A stretch of 64,000 nt of DNA from Lacticaseibacillus parakribbianus (GCF_025490915.1 NZ_JANQBA010000002.1:1-64000); one strand, 5' to 3'. Shown: positions 37,581 to 45,670, counted from the stretch's first letter. A program made the numbers and translations. Notes: generated by a model from the sequence alone, not told the origin.

Positions 37581-37640
37581 CTATCCGTAATAGCCGTAGT
37601 AATACGCGTTATTCAGTTGTGTTGGAATTAATCTTGTCAT
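37581..37640 (-). CDS. Tyr-rich leader peptide
   Basis: A 19-residue ORF, MTRLIPTQLNNAYYYGYYG, ending in TAG; five of residues 13-18 are Tyr. AAGGAG lies 8 bases before the ATG, the same spacing as in the Phe leader. An ATG one codon earlier is possible but too close to the ribosome site. Same position of the aromatic run, same PTQLN-x-A segment and same terminal Gly as the Phe peptide, with Phe replaced by Tyr. Confidence 0.88.
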   Translation of the reverse strand: MTRLIPTQLNNAYYYGYYG

Positions 37641-37671
37641 CATCAACACTCCTTGAACTGGTATGGTGAGA

Positions 37672-37700
37672 ACAATACGCGCATTAGAAAAAAATGTCAA
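37672..37700 (-). promoter_or_regulatory. Promoter of the Tyr leader and binding protein
   Basis: On the minus strand TTGACA at 37700-37695, a 17-base spacer (beginning with seven T), and TATTGT at 37677-37672. Confidence 0.85.
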
Positions 37701-37800
37701 CCCTTAGCGAAAAACTAATTTGGCCGCCGCGGTGACTGGCACCAGCTGCGCCGGCCGCTAGTCGCTCGCCAGTGGCCGCCGCCTAGCCTGCCGCCGCGCC

Positions 37801-38421
37801 TCAGCGGTCGCGGTAAACCTCGGTGAAATCCTGGCCGTTTCGCGTCACCAGCTTGGTCACCGTCGCGTTTTGCAGGATGCGCTGCTGACGCGCCGCACTC
37901 AGCGGCCGGTTCATCAGCGCGTTCAGCAACAACAGGAACACGATGCCGTGTCCCACCACCAAGATGCGCCCGGTCGGATGCGCCGCAAAGGCCGTGGCGA
38001 TCACCGTTTGGGTGCGGTGGCGAACGCTTGCGTAGCGCTCGGCGTGAATGCGGTCGGCGACCGTCTCGTCGAAGGCCAGCGGGTCGTGGAAGTAAGTGGC
38101 GATGTCTTGGGGGGCGGCGATGTCTTCGCCGGTGCGGCCGTCCCAATCACCGAGCACCATCTCCCGCAGCGCCGCCACCGGCTGCACCGGCGTCGTCAAG
38201 GCAAAGGCGTTGGCCGCCATGATCAAGTCGGTCGTGGCCAGCGCCCGCGGCATGCTGGAGGTCAAAACCTGCGTGAAGCGGTGCTGAGCCAGCCTGGCCC
38301 CAACCGCCTGGGCCCCGGCGACCCCGGCGGCCGTCAGCGGCCCGTCGGACAGGCCGCCGTTGAACTGATGCGCCTGATTGACTGTGGTTTCCCCGTGCCG
38401 CACCAAGTAAAATTCCGTCAT
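37801..38421 (-). CDS. Histidine phosphatase family protein (phosphoglycerate mutase-like)
   Basis: A 206-residue histidine phosphatase. The catalytic LVRHGETTVN is at residues 6-15 (His 9), the second Arg region is TSSMPRALATTDLI, and the second catalytic His is in VVGHGIVFL. Members act on small phosphorylated metabolites or as cofactor-dependent mutases; the short length and missing mutase signatures favour a phosphatase. AAAGGA precedes the ATG. Substrate unknown. Confidence 0.88.
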   Translation of the reverse strand: MTEFYLVRHGETTVNQAHQFNGGLSDGPLTAAGVAGAQAVGARLAQHRFTQVLTSSMPRALATTDLIMAANAFALTTPVQPVAALREMVLGDWDGRTGEDIAAPQDIATYFHDPLAFDETVADRIHAERYASVRHRTQTVIATAFAAHPTGRILVVGHGIVFLLLLNALMNRPLSAARQQRILQNATVTKLVTRNGQDFTEVYRDR

Positions 38422-38493
38422 GTCGCTGTCCTTTCGAGCCGCCGTCGCAAGGCGTGGCTCAGTTTCTTGTCTGCGCAGTCGTACCGGCCGCCA

Positions 38494-39846
38494 TCACACC
38501 GGCCGCTCGTCGCCGCGGCCGAAGTACTGGTGGCCCGGCAAGAGCCGGCCCCCGAGCAGTTCGCTGACCGTCACGAAGCGATAGCCCTGGCCGCGAAGCG
38601 TTCGAATCACGTTAGGCAGCGCCTGGGCGGTGGCCGGCTGAATGTCGTGCATCAGCACGATGCCGCCGGCGTAGGCCGTCGACCGAATGCGGTTCAAAAT
38701 GGCGCCGGCGTTTTTGGACTCCCAGTCCTGCGAGTCGGTGGTCCACTGAATCGCCGGCAGGTCCTCGGCGGCGGCCAGCTGCTTGCCGATCGCCCCGTAC
38801 GGCGGCCTAAGCAGCGTCGGCAGGGTGCCGAAGGTGTGGTAGTAGGTCTGGGTCATTTTGCCGTAAACCTGATCCAGCCCGGCCGTCACGCTCAGGCCCG
38901 GCAGGTACTGGTGGTCGTAGGTGTGAATGCCGATTTCGTTGCCGCTTTCGGCCACCGCCTTGGCCGCCTGTGGGTAGTCGTGAATGCCCGATCCCAGCAT
39001 GAAAAACGTCGCCTTGGCGCCGGCCTGATGAAGCGCCGCGAGAATCTGCGGCGTCAGCGTCGGGTTGGGACCGTCATCGAAGGTCAACGCGATCACCTTG
39101 CCCGGCTGCTCCTTGGCGCGACCACCCTTCATGAACTGGGCGATGCGCGTCAGCGGCACCGCGGCCACCGGCCGGCTTTGGGCATCCAAAATGGTCAGGG
39201 TTGTGGGCGTCAGCGTGAAGTTTTGCGCGTTGAGGTCGGCCAACAGGGGCTGGGTCAACACCGCCGCAAGCGCCGCGTCGCTCAGCTTCTTGTTGTCGGC
39301 CAGCACCTGTCTGGCCTGGTAGTTGATCGCACGACGCGCCGGGTCGGTGTCGACCAGCTGGTGCAGCGTCGCCGGCTGGCCGGTGGCCATGGTCACCGTC
39401 GCCAGGCCCGTGGCCTTTTTCGCCACCGCGGCGAGCCGGTGGGCCACCACCCCGTAGCCCTGACCGGCCACGTCGAGGCTGGCCAGGCCGTACGGCACCC
39501 CACGCAGGGTCACCGTCACCACCGCGGTTTTGGTCGTCGCGCCTTTGGGCAGCGCCGCCAACGTCTTCGCGGCGGCCTGCACCACCGCCGGCGCCGGTTT
39601 CTCAATTCCGTCCGGCATCAGGTAGACCACCTTGCCGGCCTTGGTCTGGCGCGTCACCACGCTGCCGCGATGCGCCTTTTTGGCCGCCGCGACCGCCGCG
39701 TTCAACTGCCGCGGCGCCTTGGCGTTGCGCTGCTCACGCCACAGCCAAAAGCCGCCGGTCGCCGCGACCGCCGCCACCAAAACTGTCACAATGCCAATCA
39801 CCCAACCCATGTGACGCCGCCGTCGCTGGTACTTTAACTGTCTCAT
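38494..39846 (-). CDS. Membrane-anchored polysaccharide deacetylase (PgdA-like)
   Basis: A 450-residue protein with a basic N-terminus, one membrane helix (about 14-34), an extracytoplasmic domain of about 200 residues and a C-terminal NodB domain (about 245-435). Catalytic motifs are ALTFDDGPN, GIHTYDH (metal-binding His) and LRPPYGAI. Such enzymes remove acetyl groups from peptidoglycan N-acetylglucosamine and give lysozyme resistance; the exact substrate here is an inference. GGAGAAG lies just before the ATG. It is downstream of efp but behind the efp terminator. Confidence 0.9.
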   Translation of the reverse strand: MRQLKYQRRRRHMGWVIGIVTVLVAAVAATGGFWLWREQRNAKAPRQLNAAVAAAKKAHRGSVVTRQTKAGKVVYLMPDGIEKPAPAVVQAAAKTLAALPKGATTKTAVVTVTLRGVPYGLASLDVAGQGYGVVAHRLAAVAKKATGLATVTMATGQPATLHQLVDTDPARRAINYQARQVLADNKKLSDAALAAVLTQPLLADLNAQNFTLTPTTLTILDAQSRPVAAVPLTRIAQFMKGGRAKEQPGKVIALTFDDGPNPTLTPQILAALHQAGAKATFFMLGSGIHDYPQAAKAVAESGNEIGIHTYDHQYLPGLSVTAGLDQVYGKMTQTYYHTFGTLPTLLRPPYGAIGKQLAAAEDLPAIQWTTDSQDWESKNAGAILNRIRSTAYAGGIVLMHDIQPATAQALPNVIRTLRGQGYRFVTVSELLGGRLLPGHQYFGRGDERPV

Positions 39847-39978
39847 TCACTTCTCCGTTCCGGGCCCGGGCCCTAAGCTTCTCCACCTTTAGTATACAGG
39901 AATTGGTCGGCGCAAACATAACGTTGCTGTAAGACCTGATTAGGATTCAATGAGACCGACGCTGCCGGCCGCTGGCCG

Positions 39979-40012
39979 CACAAAAACGGCCGTCCCCGCA
40001 GGGCCGACCGTT
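39979..40012 (-). terminator. Terminator of efp
   Basis: On the minus strand AACGGTCGG pairs with the GGCCGTT region, followed by TTTTTG, about 25 bases after the efp stop. Confidence 0.75.
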
Positions 40013-40033
40013 GATAAAATCACAAGGATTCGC

Positions 40034-40591
40034 TTAGGCGCGTTTTTGGTACGTGCCGTTTTGCGTGTTGATGATCAGCTTCTCACCGTTTTGGATGAAG
40101 TCCGGCACGTTGACCACCAGGCCGGTTTCAAGCGTCGCCGGCTTGCCGCCGCCGGTCACGGAGCCGCCCTTGATGGAAGGTTGGGTCTCGGTGACGGTCA
40201 GCTCAACGGTGGTCGGCAGCGTGATGCCGATCACTTCGCTGCCGTAGAACTCGATGTTGACCTGGGTGTTTTCAAGCAGGTACTTGAGCTCCTCTTCGAT
40301 GCTTTCGGTCGGCAGCTCGTACTGCTCATAAGTCGCCAGGTCCATGAAGTAGGCCAAGGTGTCTTGGGTGTAAAGGTACTGAGCCGGCTTGTCTTCGAGC
40401 ACGGCCAGCTCGATTTTTTCACTCGGCCGCTTGGTGGTCTGAACGGTGCTGCCGGCGCGAACGTCGTACAGCTTGAGCTGCATCAGGGTGTTGCCCTTGC
40501 CCGGCTTGTGGTGGTTGGATTCAAGCACCTTGATCAGCTTACCGTCTTCAACGAATGTCATCCCTGCACGTAAATCAACTGCTTCGGTCAT
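40034..40591 (-). CDS. efp: Translation elongation factor P
   Basis: A 185-residue EF-P with the three beta-barrel domains. It enters ribosomes stalled at consecutive prolines and promotes peptide bond formation. Domain I carries the modified-residue loop [10 protein letters not shown], with Lys at the tip, followed by [15 protein letters not shown]. The C-terminal domain has [23 protein letters not shown]. The ATG at 40591 has AAGGAG 7 bases upstream. About 70 bases earlier lies a short ORF with a PLPPP run, which may sense EF-P activity. Confidence 0.97.
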   Translation of the reverse strand: MTEAVDLRAGMTFVEDGKLIKVLESNHHKPGKGNTLMQLKLYDVRAGSTVQTTKRPSEKIELAVLEDKPAQYLYTQDTLAYFMDLATYEQYELPTESIEEELKYLLENTQVNIEFYGSEVIGITLPTTVELTVTETQPSIKGGSVTGGGKPATLETGLVVNVPDFIQNGEKLIINTQNGTYQKRA

Positions 40592-40661
40592 TGGAATACT
40601 CCTTATTGTGTGTGTGAGCCGCACGGGCTCGGTCATGCCCGACAACGGGCGAACAATTGTG

Positions 40662-40696
40662 GCTACCGCCGAATCGCTGATGCCGGTGGCGGCAGC
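40662..40696 (-). promoter_or_regulatory. Hairpin over the polyproline codons of the efp leader ORF
   Basis: GCTGCCGCC (40696-40688, the Pro-Leu-Pro-Pro codons) can pair with GGCGGTAGC (40670-40662, the last sense codons and stop) over nine base pairs with one G-U. A ribosome halted on the prolines would open it. Downstream short stems (GCCCG/CGGGC, CGGGC/GCCCG, GAGCC/GGCTC) are mutually exclusive in part and lead up to the efp ribosome site. No T-rich terminator is seen. Confidence 0.5.
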
Positions 40697-40740
40697 GGCA
40701 TGACCAGCGCATGGCCAAGCGCGGAAAAGAAAATAAACAT
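40663..40740 (-). CDS. Short polyproline ORF upstream of efp (putative leader peptide)
   Basis: A 25-residue ORF beginning [13 protein letters not shown] and continuing with [12 protein letters not shown] before TAG. AAGGAG lies 9 bases before its ATG. It lies 71 bases upstream of the efp start on the same strand. Pro-Leu-Pro-Pro-Pro is a strong EF-P-dependent stalling context from known ribosome biochemistry. A stalling peptide just before efp suggests feedback: low EF-P, stalled ribosome, altered leader structure, more EF-P. The gene call rests on ribosome site and location; the mechanism is inference. Confidence 0.62.
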   Translation of the reverse strand: MFIFFSALGHALVMPLPPPASAIRR

Positions 40741-40783
40741 GCGGGTCAGCTCCTTAGTGCCTATCGGCGAACGTCCTTTGCTC

Positions 40784-40789
40784 ATTCTA
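40784..40789 (-). promoter_or_regulatory. Candidate -10 element of efp
   Basis: TAGAAT on the minus strand, 44 bases before the short ORF. The -35 region (AGTCAA or TAGTCA) is poor, so the promoter is tentative. Confidence 0.35.
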
Positions 40790-40991
40790 CCGTAAAGCTC
40801 GGAGCTTGACTAGGGGCAGAGGGCGCAGCGGCGCGTTTAGCGGAACGCCTAGCGTGGGGCTGGTGCTTGGGGCCGGCCCTTGGCCCCACCATCAGTCCCT
40901 GCGTTGCCATCGGTATGGCGGCTTTGGCAGTGATGGTTGCGCAAACAAATGATTATTTTTTCGGCTAGACGCACGGTGTCTACGCAAAGGG

Positions 40992-41015
40992 TAAAATAAA
41001 CTTAGCAGAAGTTTA
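40992..41015 (+). promoter_or_regulatory. -10 element and palindromic operator candidate before the WYL regulator
   Basis: TAAAAT at 40992-40997 could be a -10 element. It runs directly into a perfect inverted repeat TAAACTT-AGCAG-AAGTTTA (40997-41015). The palindrome lies at the expected transcription start and could be the site of the regulator encoded 40 bases downstream. Confidence 0.5.
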
Positions 41016-41054
41016 CTCTTATTGACGTGTCTTACGGATCAGGGGGAATGATTG

Positions 41055-42041
41055 ATGGCGAACAGTGCCTACCGTCAGGTCTACATTTTACTGCACCTGG
41101 TTCGTCACGTGCCGCTGAACAAGCAGCAGCTCAGCAAACACTTTGCGGTGACGGAGCGCTCGATCCAGCGTGATATCAGCCAGCTCAACGCCTTATTCGA
41201 CCACGAGGAGGTCGCCTTTGAGGTTCAGTACAACCAGCGAACCCACGCCTTTGAGCTTCAGTCCGGTGCCAGCGAGCTGAACTCCGCGCAGCTGGTGGTT
41301 TTGATCAAAATCCTGCTGGCCAGTCGCGCCTTGAACGCGGAAGAGGCCAAGGCCTTGATCGCCAACCTGCTTCAGACGGCGCTGCCAAGCGAACGGCGCG
41401 TGATCAACCGCGTGATTCAAAACGAGGTGTTCAACTACCTGCCGCTGCACCACAACCAGCCGCTGACCGGCCTGATTTGGCAGTTCAGCCTGATCATCAC
41501 CCGCGGCCAGACCGTGCTGCTCAGCTACCGCTCACGCAACGGCAAGGAATCAAGCGTTCTGGTCGCACCCAAGGCGATTTTTTTCTCCGACCACTACTTC
41601 TACCTGATCGCTGTCGACCAGGAACGCGGCCTCGAGCGGTTCTACCGCTTCGACCGGATTCAAGACTACCGGCTGCGCTCGGAAGACGGGCAGGCCAACG
41701 GCTACACCAGCCGCTACCCGGAAGGCGAGCTGCGGCGCTACTTGCCGATCATGGCGGGGGGACCGCGGGTGACGGTGACCTTCGACTTCTGGGGGCGCCC
41801 GGACGCGGCGCTTGATTGGCTGCCCACCGCGAGCATCATCACCCAAGACGCGCCGCACCACAAGGTCACGATTCAGGCCACGGTGTACACCGAGGCCTTC
41901 AAAATGTGGTTGCTCAGCCAGGGCAACATGGCCAAGCTGCTGACGCCGCCGAGCCTTGTCGCCGAGCTGACCCGCACGGTCGGCGAGATGAACGACCTCT
42001 ACCACGACACGCTGGCGGGCGACCCGCACTTCGAAATCTGA
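41055..42041 (+). CDS. WYL-domain transcriptional regulator (YafY type)
   Basis: A 328-residue regulator. An N-terminal winged helix-turn-helix (about 1-65; LNKQQLSKHFAVTERSIQRDISQLNAL) binds DNA, a WYL ligand-sensing domain (about 130-205; LLSYRSRNGKESSVLVAPKAIFFSDHYFYLIAVD) follows, and a WCX-type C-terminal domain ends the protein. The first W-Y-L residues are replaced here by related ones (HYFYLIA). The ATG at 41055 is preferred over the TTG one codon earlier because of spacing from AGGGGGA. A palindrome at the promoter suggests autoregulation. Confidence 0.88.
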   Translation: MANSAYRQVYILLHLVRHVPLNKQQLSKHFAVTERSIQRDISQLNALFDHEEVAFEVQYNQRTHAFELQSGASELNSAQLVVLIKILLASRALNAEEAKALIANLLQTALPSERRVINRVIQNEVFNYLPLHHNQPLTGLIWQFSLIITRGQTVLLSYRSRNGKESSVLVAPKAIFFSDHYFYLIAVDQERGLERFYRFDRIQDYRLRSEDGQANGYTSRYPEGELRRYLPIMAGGPRVTVTFDFWGRPDAALDWLPTASIITQDAPHHKVTIQATVYTEAFKMWLLSQGNMAKLLTPPSLVAELTRTVGEMNDLYHDTLAGDPHFEI

Positions 42042-42143
42042 CGGCGGCGAGGCGACGCGGAACCCATTGGGGCGAGGGTCCGCGTGGCCGGTGCAACAGG
42101 ACGCGATTGCCGCCCGTTGACCCGAGGATGCACAAAGACCATA

Positions 42144-42171
42144 GACGCACCGGTCACCCGGTGCGTTTTTT
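42144..42171 (+). terminator. Terminator of the WYL regulator gene
   Basis: GACGCACCGG pairs with CCGGTGCGT, followed by six T. Confidence 0.85.
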
Positions 42172-42183
42172 GTGGCGATGAAT

Positions 42184-42197
42184 TGAAAGCGATTGCT
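42184..42197 (+). promoter_or_regulatory. cre-like sequence before the D-hydroxyacid dehydrogenase gene
   Basis: TGAAAGCGATTGCT matches the CcpA cre consensus in the first half but misses two positions in the second. Carbon control of a lactate-type dehydrogenase would be sensible, yet the match is weak. Confidence 0.3.
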
Positions 42198-42280
42198 TAA
42201 ATTTGCGGAAAGCGGTGCCATTTTTGGCGGGGAAGTGGTAAGCTTAGGGTTCTATCTCCCGATCGAAAGGACTTGACCAG

Positions 42281-43276
42281 ATGAGAATCGCCGCTTTCGG
42301 CGTTCGCCCGTCGGAACGCCCCTACTTCGCCAAGTGGGCCGCCCAAACAGGCGACGCGCTTGACCTGCACCCCGAGCTTCTCACAACCGAGACGGTTGGC
42401 TGGGCCCAAGGCGCCCAGGCCGTCACCTGTTTTCAAACCGTGCCTTACGTCCCCGGCGTCTTTGCGGGGCTGAAGGCGCAAGGCATCACGACCCTAGCGC
42501 TGCGCAACACCGGCACCGACAATGTGGACTTCGCCGCGGCTGCCCAGCACGGCGTCGCCATCACCAATGTGCCGGCCTACTCCCCGGCCGCCATCGCCGA
42601 GTTCGCCATCGCCGACATGCTGTACCTGCTGCGCCACACCGGATTGGTGCAACAAGACCTGCAGGCCGACCGCTACCAGCAGGCAACCACCCACCTCGGT
42701 CGCGAGCTCAACAGCTGCACCGTCGGCGTCGTCGGCACCGGTCGCATCGGCCGCAAGCTGATCGGCCTGCTCAACGGTTTTGGCGCTAAGGTGCTGACCC
42801 ATGACACCCACGACGCCCAACTGCCCGGGCTCACCCACACGCCGGTGCCGCTTTCGCAGCTGCTGGCCCAAAGCGACATCGTGAGCCTGCACGTGCCGGG
42901 CACCGCCGCCAACCACCACCTGATCGATGCGGCGGCGCTTGCGACCATGCGCCCCGGCGCGATTTTGATCAACACCGGTCGGCCCAACCTGGTCGACACT
43001 AAGGCGCTGGTGGCGGCCTTGGCCAGCGGCCAACTCGGTGGCGCCGGCATCGACACCTACGAGAACGAGACGCAAGACCTGCTGGCGCTAAGCCACCGCG
43101 GCCACTTCCGCGACCCGCAGTGGCAGGCCCTGTTGGCCCAGCCGAACGTCTTGCTGTCGCCCCACATCGCCTATTACACCCAGACCGCCGTGCAAAGCAT
43201 GGTGGACACCGCGCTGGCTTGCCTCCACGAGCTGGCCGACCGCGGAACCAGCGCCCTGCTGGTGAGCGGCGATTAA
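42281..43276 (+). CDS. D-2-hydroxyacid dehydrogenase (D-lactate dehydrogenase-like)
   Basis: A 331-residue NAD-dependent dehydrogenase. The NAD-binding loop is GVVGTGRIGRK (about residues 148-158). Catalytic residues fall in INTGRPNLVDT (Arg), GIDTYENET (Glu) and LSPHIAYYT (His). The pattern ALRNTGTDNVD and PAYSPAAIAEFAI is that of the D-LDH/D-hydroxyisocaproate dehydrogenase family, so it reduces pyruvate or related 2-oxoacids to the D form. Which substrate is favoured cannot be told. GAAAGGA precedes the ATG. Confidence 0.9.
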   Translation: MRIAAFGVRPSERPYFAKWAAQTGDALDLHPELLTTETVGWAQGAQAVTCFQTVPYVPGVFAGLKAQGITTLALRNTGTDNVDFAAAAQHGVAITNVPAYSPAAIAEFAIADMLYLLRHTGLVQQDLQADRYQQATTHLGRELNSCTVGVVGTGRIGRKLIGLLNGFGAKVLTHDTHDAQLPGLTHTPVPLSQLLAQSDIVSLHVPGTAANHHLIDAAALATMRPGAILINTGRPNLVDTKALVAALASGQLGGAGIDTYENETQDLLALSHRGHFRDPQWQALLAQPNVLLSPHIAYYTQTAVQSMVDTALACLHELADRGTSALLVSGD

Positions 43277-43278
43277 GC

Positions 43279-43319
43279 GCAAAAAACCGTGCGGAAAAAT
43301 GAGTCCGCACGGTTTTTTC
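43279..43319. terminator. Bidirectional terminator after the D-hydroxyacid dehydrogenase gene
   Basis: AAAAAACCGTGCGGA pairs with TCCGCACGGTTTTTT, giving T tracts in both directions. Confidence 0.9.
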
Positions 43320-43328
43320 GTCGATGCA

Positions 43329-43637
43329 CTAGTGCCGCGTCAGCGTCACCACGTCAAGGTCGGCGGCCACCAGCCGGTACTGGGTCAGCACGGCCACCAC
43401 GGCGGCCGCCCCCCAGCCCCGCAGCAGGACATAGCGCCACAGGGGCCCGACGCCGCTTTGGGCCAGCAGCTGGCCGACGTTCGCCTCAGTGCAGCTTGCC
43501 GCCGCTGGACCCTGCACCCCTACCAACACGGCGAGTTCCGGCACGGCCTGGGCATCGACCAAAAGGCGCGGCGCCTGAGCGGCCACGGCTGCGATCACGG
43601 CCTCGCGACTGGCCACCAGCGTCTGTGTCTGTGTCAT
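43329..43637 (-). CDS. Small hypothetical protein
   Basis: A 102-residue Ala/Val-rich protein, weakly amphipathic, with no membrane segment that I trust and no known motif. The ATG at 43637 has AAAGGGGGGAG upstream and a good distance; earlier in-frame starts lack this. It is convergent with the dehydrogenase gene and shares its terminator. Coding is likely but not certain. Confidence 0.6.
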   Translation of the reverse strand: MTQTQTLVASREAVIAAVAAQAPRLLVDAQAVPELAVLVGVQGPAAASCTEANVGQLLAQSGVGPLWRYVLLRGWGAAAVVAVLTQYRLVAADLDVVTLTRH

Positions 43638-43711
43638 TCGACTCCCCCCTTTGGTCACGCAACGATTCATTACGCTTATGGTACCAAAAGTGAGTCGTGA
43701 ACCCATCGGTC

Positions 43712-44542
43712 TTAGGATTGAGTTGCGCCACCGTCGGCCCCTGGATGGGCGGCATACCAGGCGGTCAACCGCTCCTGGTTGACCGTGTCGTAGGTGTGAA
43801 TGCGCCCCGTCGTCAGCTGATCCAGGTACAGTTCGAGGTAAGGCAGGTTGACCTGCCTGGCCAGCGCCGCCTCCTGCGCGATGTCGTAGTCAACCTTGCG
43901 CAGCGTCAGTTGGTCGATCATCCCGTCGGCGACTGTGAGCAGCGCGTATTGGGCCCGGTGATCGAAGGGGTGGTGCGGCCAGTTGAACACCGGCATGCCC
44001 ACGGTGCCGGGATTGAGCACCAACTGCTCGCGGCTGGTGTAGCGAATAATCTGGTGGTGGGTGTGGCCGTACAGCGCCACGTCGGCCGCATCCGGCACCA
44101 GCGCGTCAAAATTGGCCTGCGAACCGGCTGGCACCAGCGCCTGCCCGTCGTTTTTGCCCGGCTGGTTGTGCGTCAGGCTGAAGGTCAACCCACCCAGCTG
44201 GGCCGTTGCCTGCATCGGCAGCGCCGGCAGGACGGCGAGCTCTGCCGCATTCAGCCGGGCCGCGATGTGGCGAGCCAACCCCGTGAAGTAGCGGTGCTTG
44301 GCGGTGTCTTGGTAATGAGCGGTCAGCCCCTTGAGAAAAATATCCTCCCAGTTGCCTCGTACGGCGTATCGCACGTGGTGCTGCGCCAGTAGCGCAAACA
44401 GTCCGGCAGCGCCGGGCCCCGGCAACAAGAGGTCCCCCAACAACCAGATTTGCGTTGCGCCTTGCGCTTTGGCGTCTTGCAGCACCGCGGCAAGCGCCGT
44501 CTGGTTGCCATGCACATCCGAAATCACCGCCAATGTCGTCAT
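43712..44542 (-). CDS. Metallophosphoesterase (YfcE/MJ0936-like fold)
   Basis: A 276-residue phosphoesterase with metal-binding motifs ISDVHGNQTAL (residues 7-17), LLGDLLLPGPG, RGNWED, THNQPG and YGHTHHQ. The GNW in place of GNHD and the extra C-terminal 90 residues mark a subgroup whose substrate is not known. AGGAGG lies 6 bases before the ATG. Confidence 0.87.
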   Translation of the reverse strand: MTTLAVISDVHGNQTALAAVLQDAKAQGATQIWLLGDLLLPGPGAAGLFALLAQHHVRYAVRGNWEDIFLKGLTAHYQDTAKHRYFTGLARHIAARLNAAELAVLPALPMQATAQLGGLTFSLTHNQPGKNDGQALVPAGSQANFDALVPDAADVALYGHTHHQIIRYTSREQLVLNPGTVGMPVFNWPHHPFDHRAQYALLTVADGMIDQLTLRKVDYDIAQEAALARQVNLPYLELYLDQLTTGRIHTYDTVNQERLTAWYAAHPGADGGATQS

Positions 44543-44651
44543 GTTCGTCCTCCTATCTCACCGCGACCCGAACCGGAGCACCGCCCCACTACGCTCTGGG
44601 TACCAAAAAGCCACCGTCGGCTTCGCCGCGGTGGCCACTGCGTGTACGCGC

Positions 44652-45143
44652 TTAGTCTTTTGAATCTTCGTCTGCGGCTGGTTCAGCCGCGTCAACCGGA
44701 GTGTCCGGCTCGTCTGCGGCCTGCATCTCCGGCCCCTCGGCGTCGGCCACCGGGGCATCCGCCTGGTCCTTGGCCTGGGCGAAGGCGCTCTTGCCGTCCA
44801 GCACGATGTCGTCGAAGTCATCGTTGCCACCGACTTCCGGCACCGCCGTCAGCTGGTCCTTCAAAGAGGCCGTTGCCTGGTCGTAGTTGGCCACCGCATC
44901 CTCGGGCTTTTGGGCCTTGGCCTTCAGGTCAGCCACCAGGGCCGTGGCGGAATCGCGCCACTCGGCCGTCGCATCCTTGGCGTAATCGTAGTAATCCGCC
45001 GCCCGGTCGGCCAAGTCATCCTTGGTCGTCGCGAACTTCTTCTTCAAATCCGAACTGGTCTGCGGGGTCAGCAGGTAGGTGGCGGCCAGCGAGCTGGCGG
45101 CGCCAAGCACAAACCCTAACAAAAAGTGACTCTTCTTTGACAT
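44652..45143 (-). CDS. YtxH-domain protein
   Basis: A 163-residue protein with an N-terminal hydrophobic segment (FLLGFVLGAASSLAATYLL, about 7-25), a coiled-coil-forming stretch and an acidic Ala/Asp/Glu/Pro-rich tail. This is the YtxH layout, general-stress-associated in Bacillus, of unknown mechanism. AGGAGG precedes the ATG. It is encoded 22 bases after a DUF948 protein, a common pair in Firmicutes, and the two likely act together at the membrane. Confidence 0.85.
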   Translation of the reverse strand: MSKKSHFLLGFVLGAASSLAATYLLTPQTSSDLKKKFATTKDDLADRAADYYDYAKDATAEWRDSATALVADLKAKAQKPEDAVANYDQATASLKDQLTAVPEVGGNDDFDDIVLDGKSAFAQAKDQADAPVADAEGPEMQAADEPDTPVDAAEPAADEDSKD

Positions 45144-45165
45144 GTGGAACCCTCCTTATTGGTGA

Positions 45166-45594
45166 CTAATCCTTCTTGGACTCTTTTTTCTTCAGCATCG
45201 ACATCGCCATCTTGCCAACCTTGGCGGCGGCGGTGACCTTCGCGGTGTTTTGGACGCCCCCTGCGACTTTTTCGGTCAGGTTGCGCGTGGCCGAGTTCAG
45301 GTCGGACACAGATTCGCCGAGCTCGCCGATCGCGGTGAACACCGGATCGACCGCGGCCACCTTGCCGTTCACGTCGTTGAGCAGCGTGTTGGATTTCGTT
45401 AGCAATGCTTCGACTTCATTGGTCAGCGGCTTGATTTCCCCGTTGACCGTGGCGAGCGTCTGGTTGACCTCTGCCACCGTATTTTTGATTTCCTTGGTGA
45501 CCGCCGACAGCCGGATTGCGACGATCGCGATGGCCAGCGCGATGACCAGCAACGCAACGGCCGCAATCACGCCGGCAACTTCTGCTCCTGACAT
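45166..45594 (-). CDS. DUF948 family membrane protein
   Basis: A 142-residue protein with an N-terminal membrane helix (about 6-29) followed by a long coiled coil (EIKNTVAEVNQTLATVNGEIKPLTNEVEALL) and a basic tail. It fits DUF948, which usually precedes a YtxH gene, as here. GAGGAGG lies before the ATG. Function is not established. Confidence 0.85.
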   Translation of the reverse strand: MSGAEVAGVIAAVALLVIALAIAIVAIRLSAVTKEIKNTVAEVNQTLATVNGEIKPLTNEVEALLTKSNTLLNDVNGKVAAVDPVFTAIGELGESVSDLNSATRNLTEKVAGGVQNTAKVTAAAKVGKMAMSMLKKKESKKD

Positions 45595-45634
45595 GCAACA
45601 CCCTCCTCACTGGCTTTAAGCCCGATACCCTAAG

Positions 45635-45670
45635 AATATCATCATTACTATACCGCCGCAAACGCTTGCG
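45635..45670 (-). promoter_or_regulatory. Promoter of the DUF948-ytxH pair
   Basis: On the minus strand TTGCGG, a 17-base spacer, and TATTCT. The -35 element lies in an inverted repeat CCGCAAGCGTTTGCGG, a possible operator. Confidence 0.5.

Noticed and set aside
35065-37700. T-box riboswitch for the aromatic transporter
   Set aside because: No AGGGUGGNACCGCG antiterminator motif or specifier stem was found; leader peptides with hairpins explain the region.
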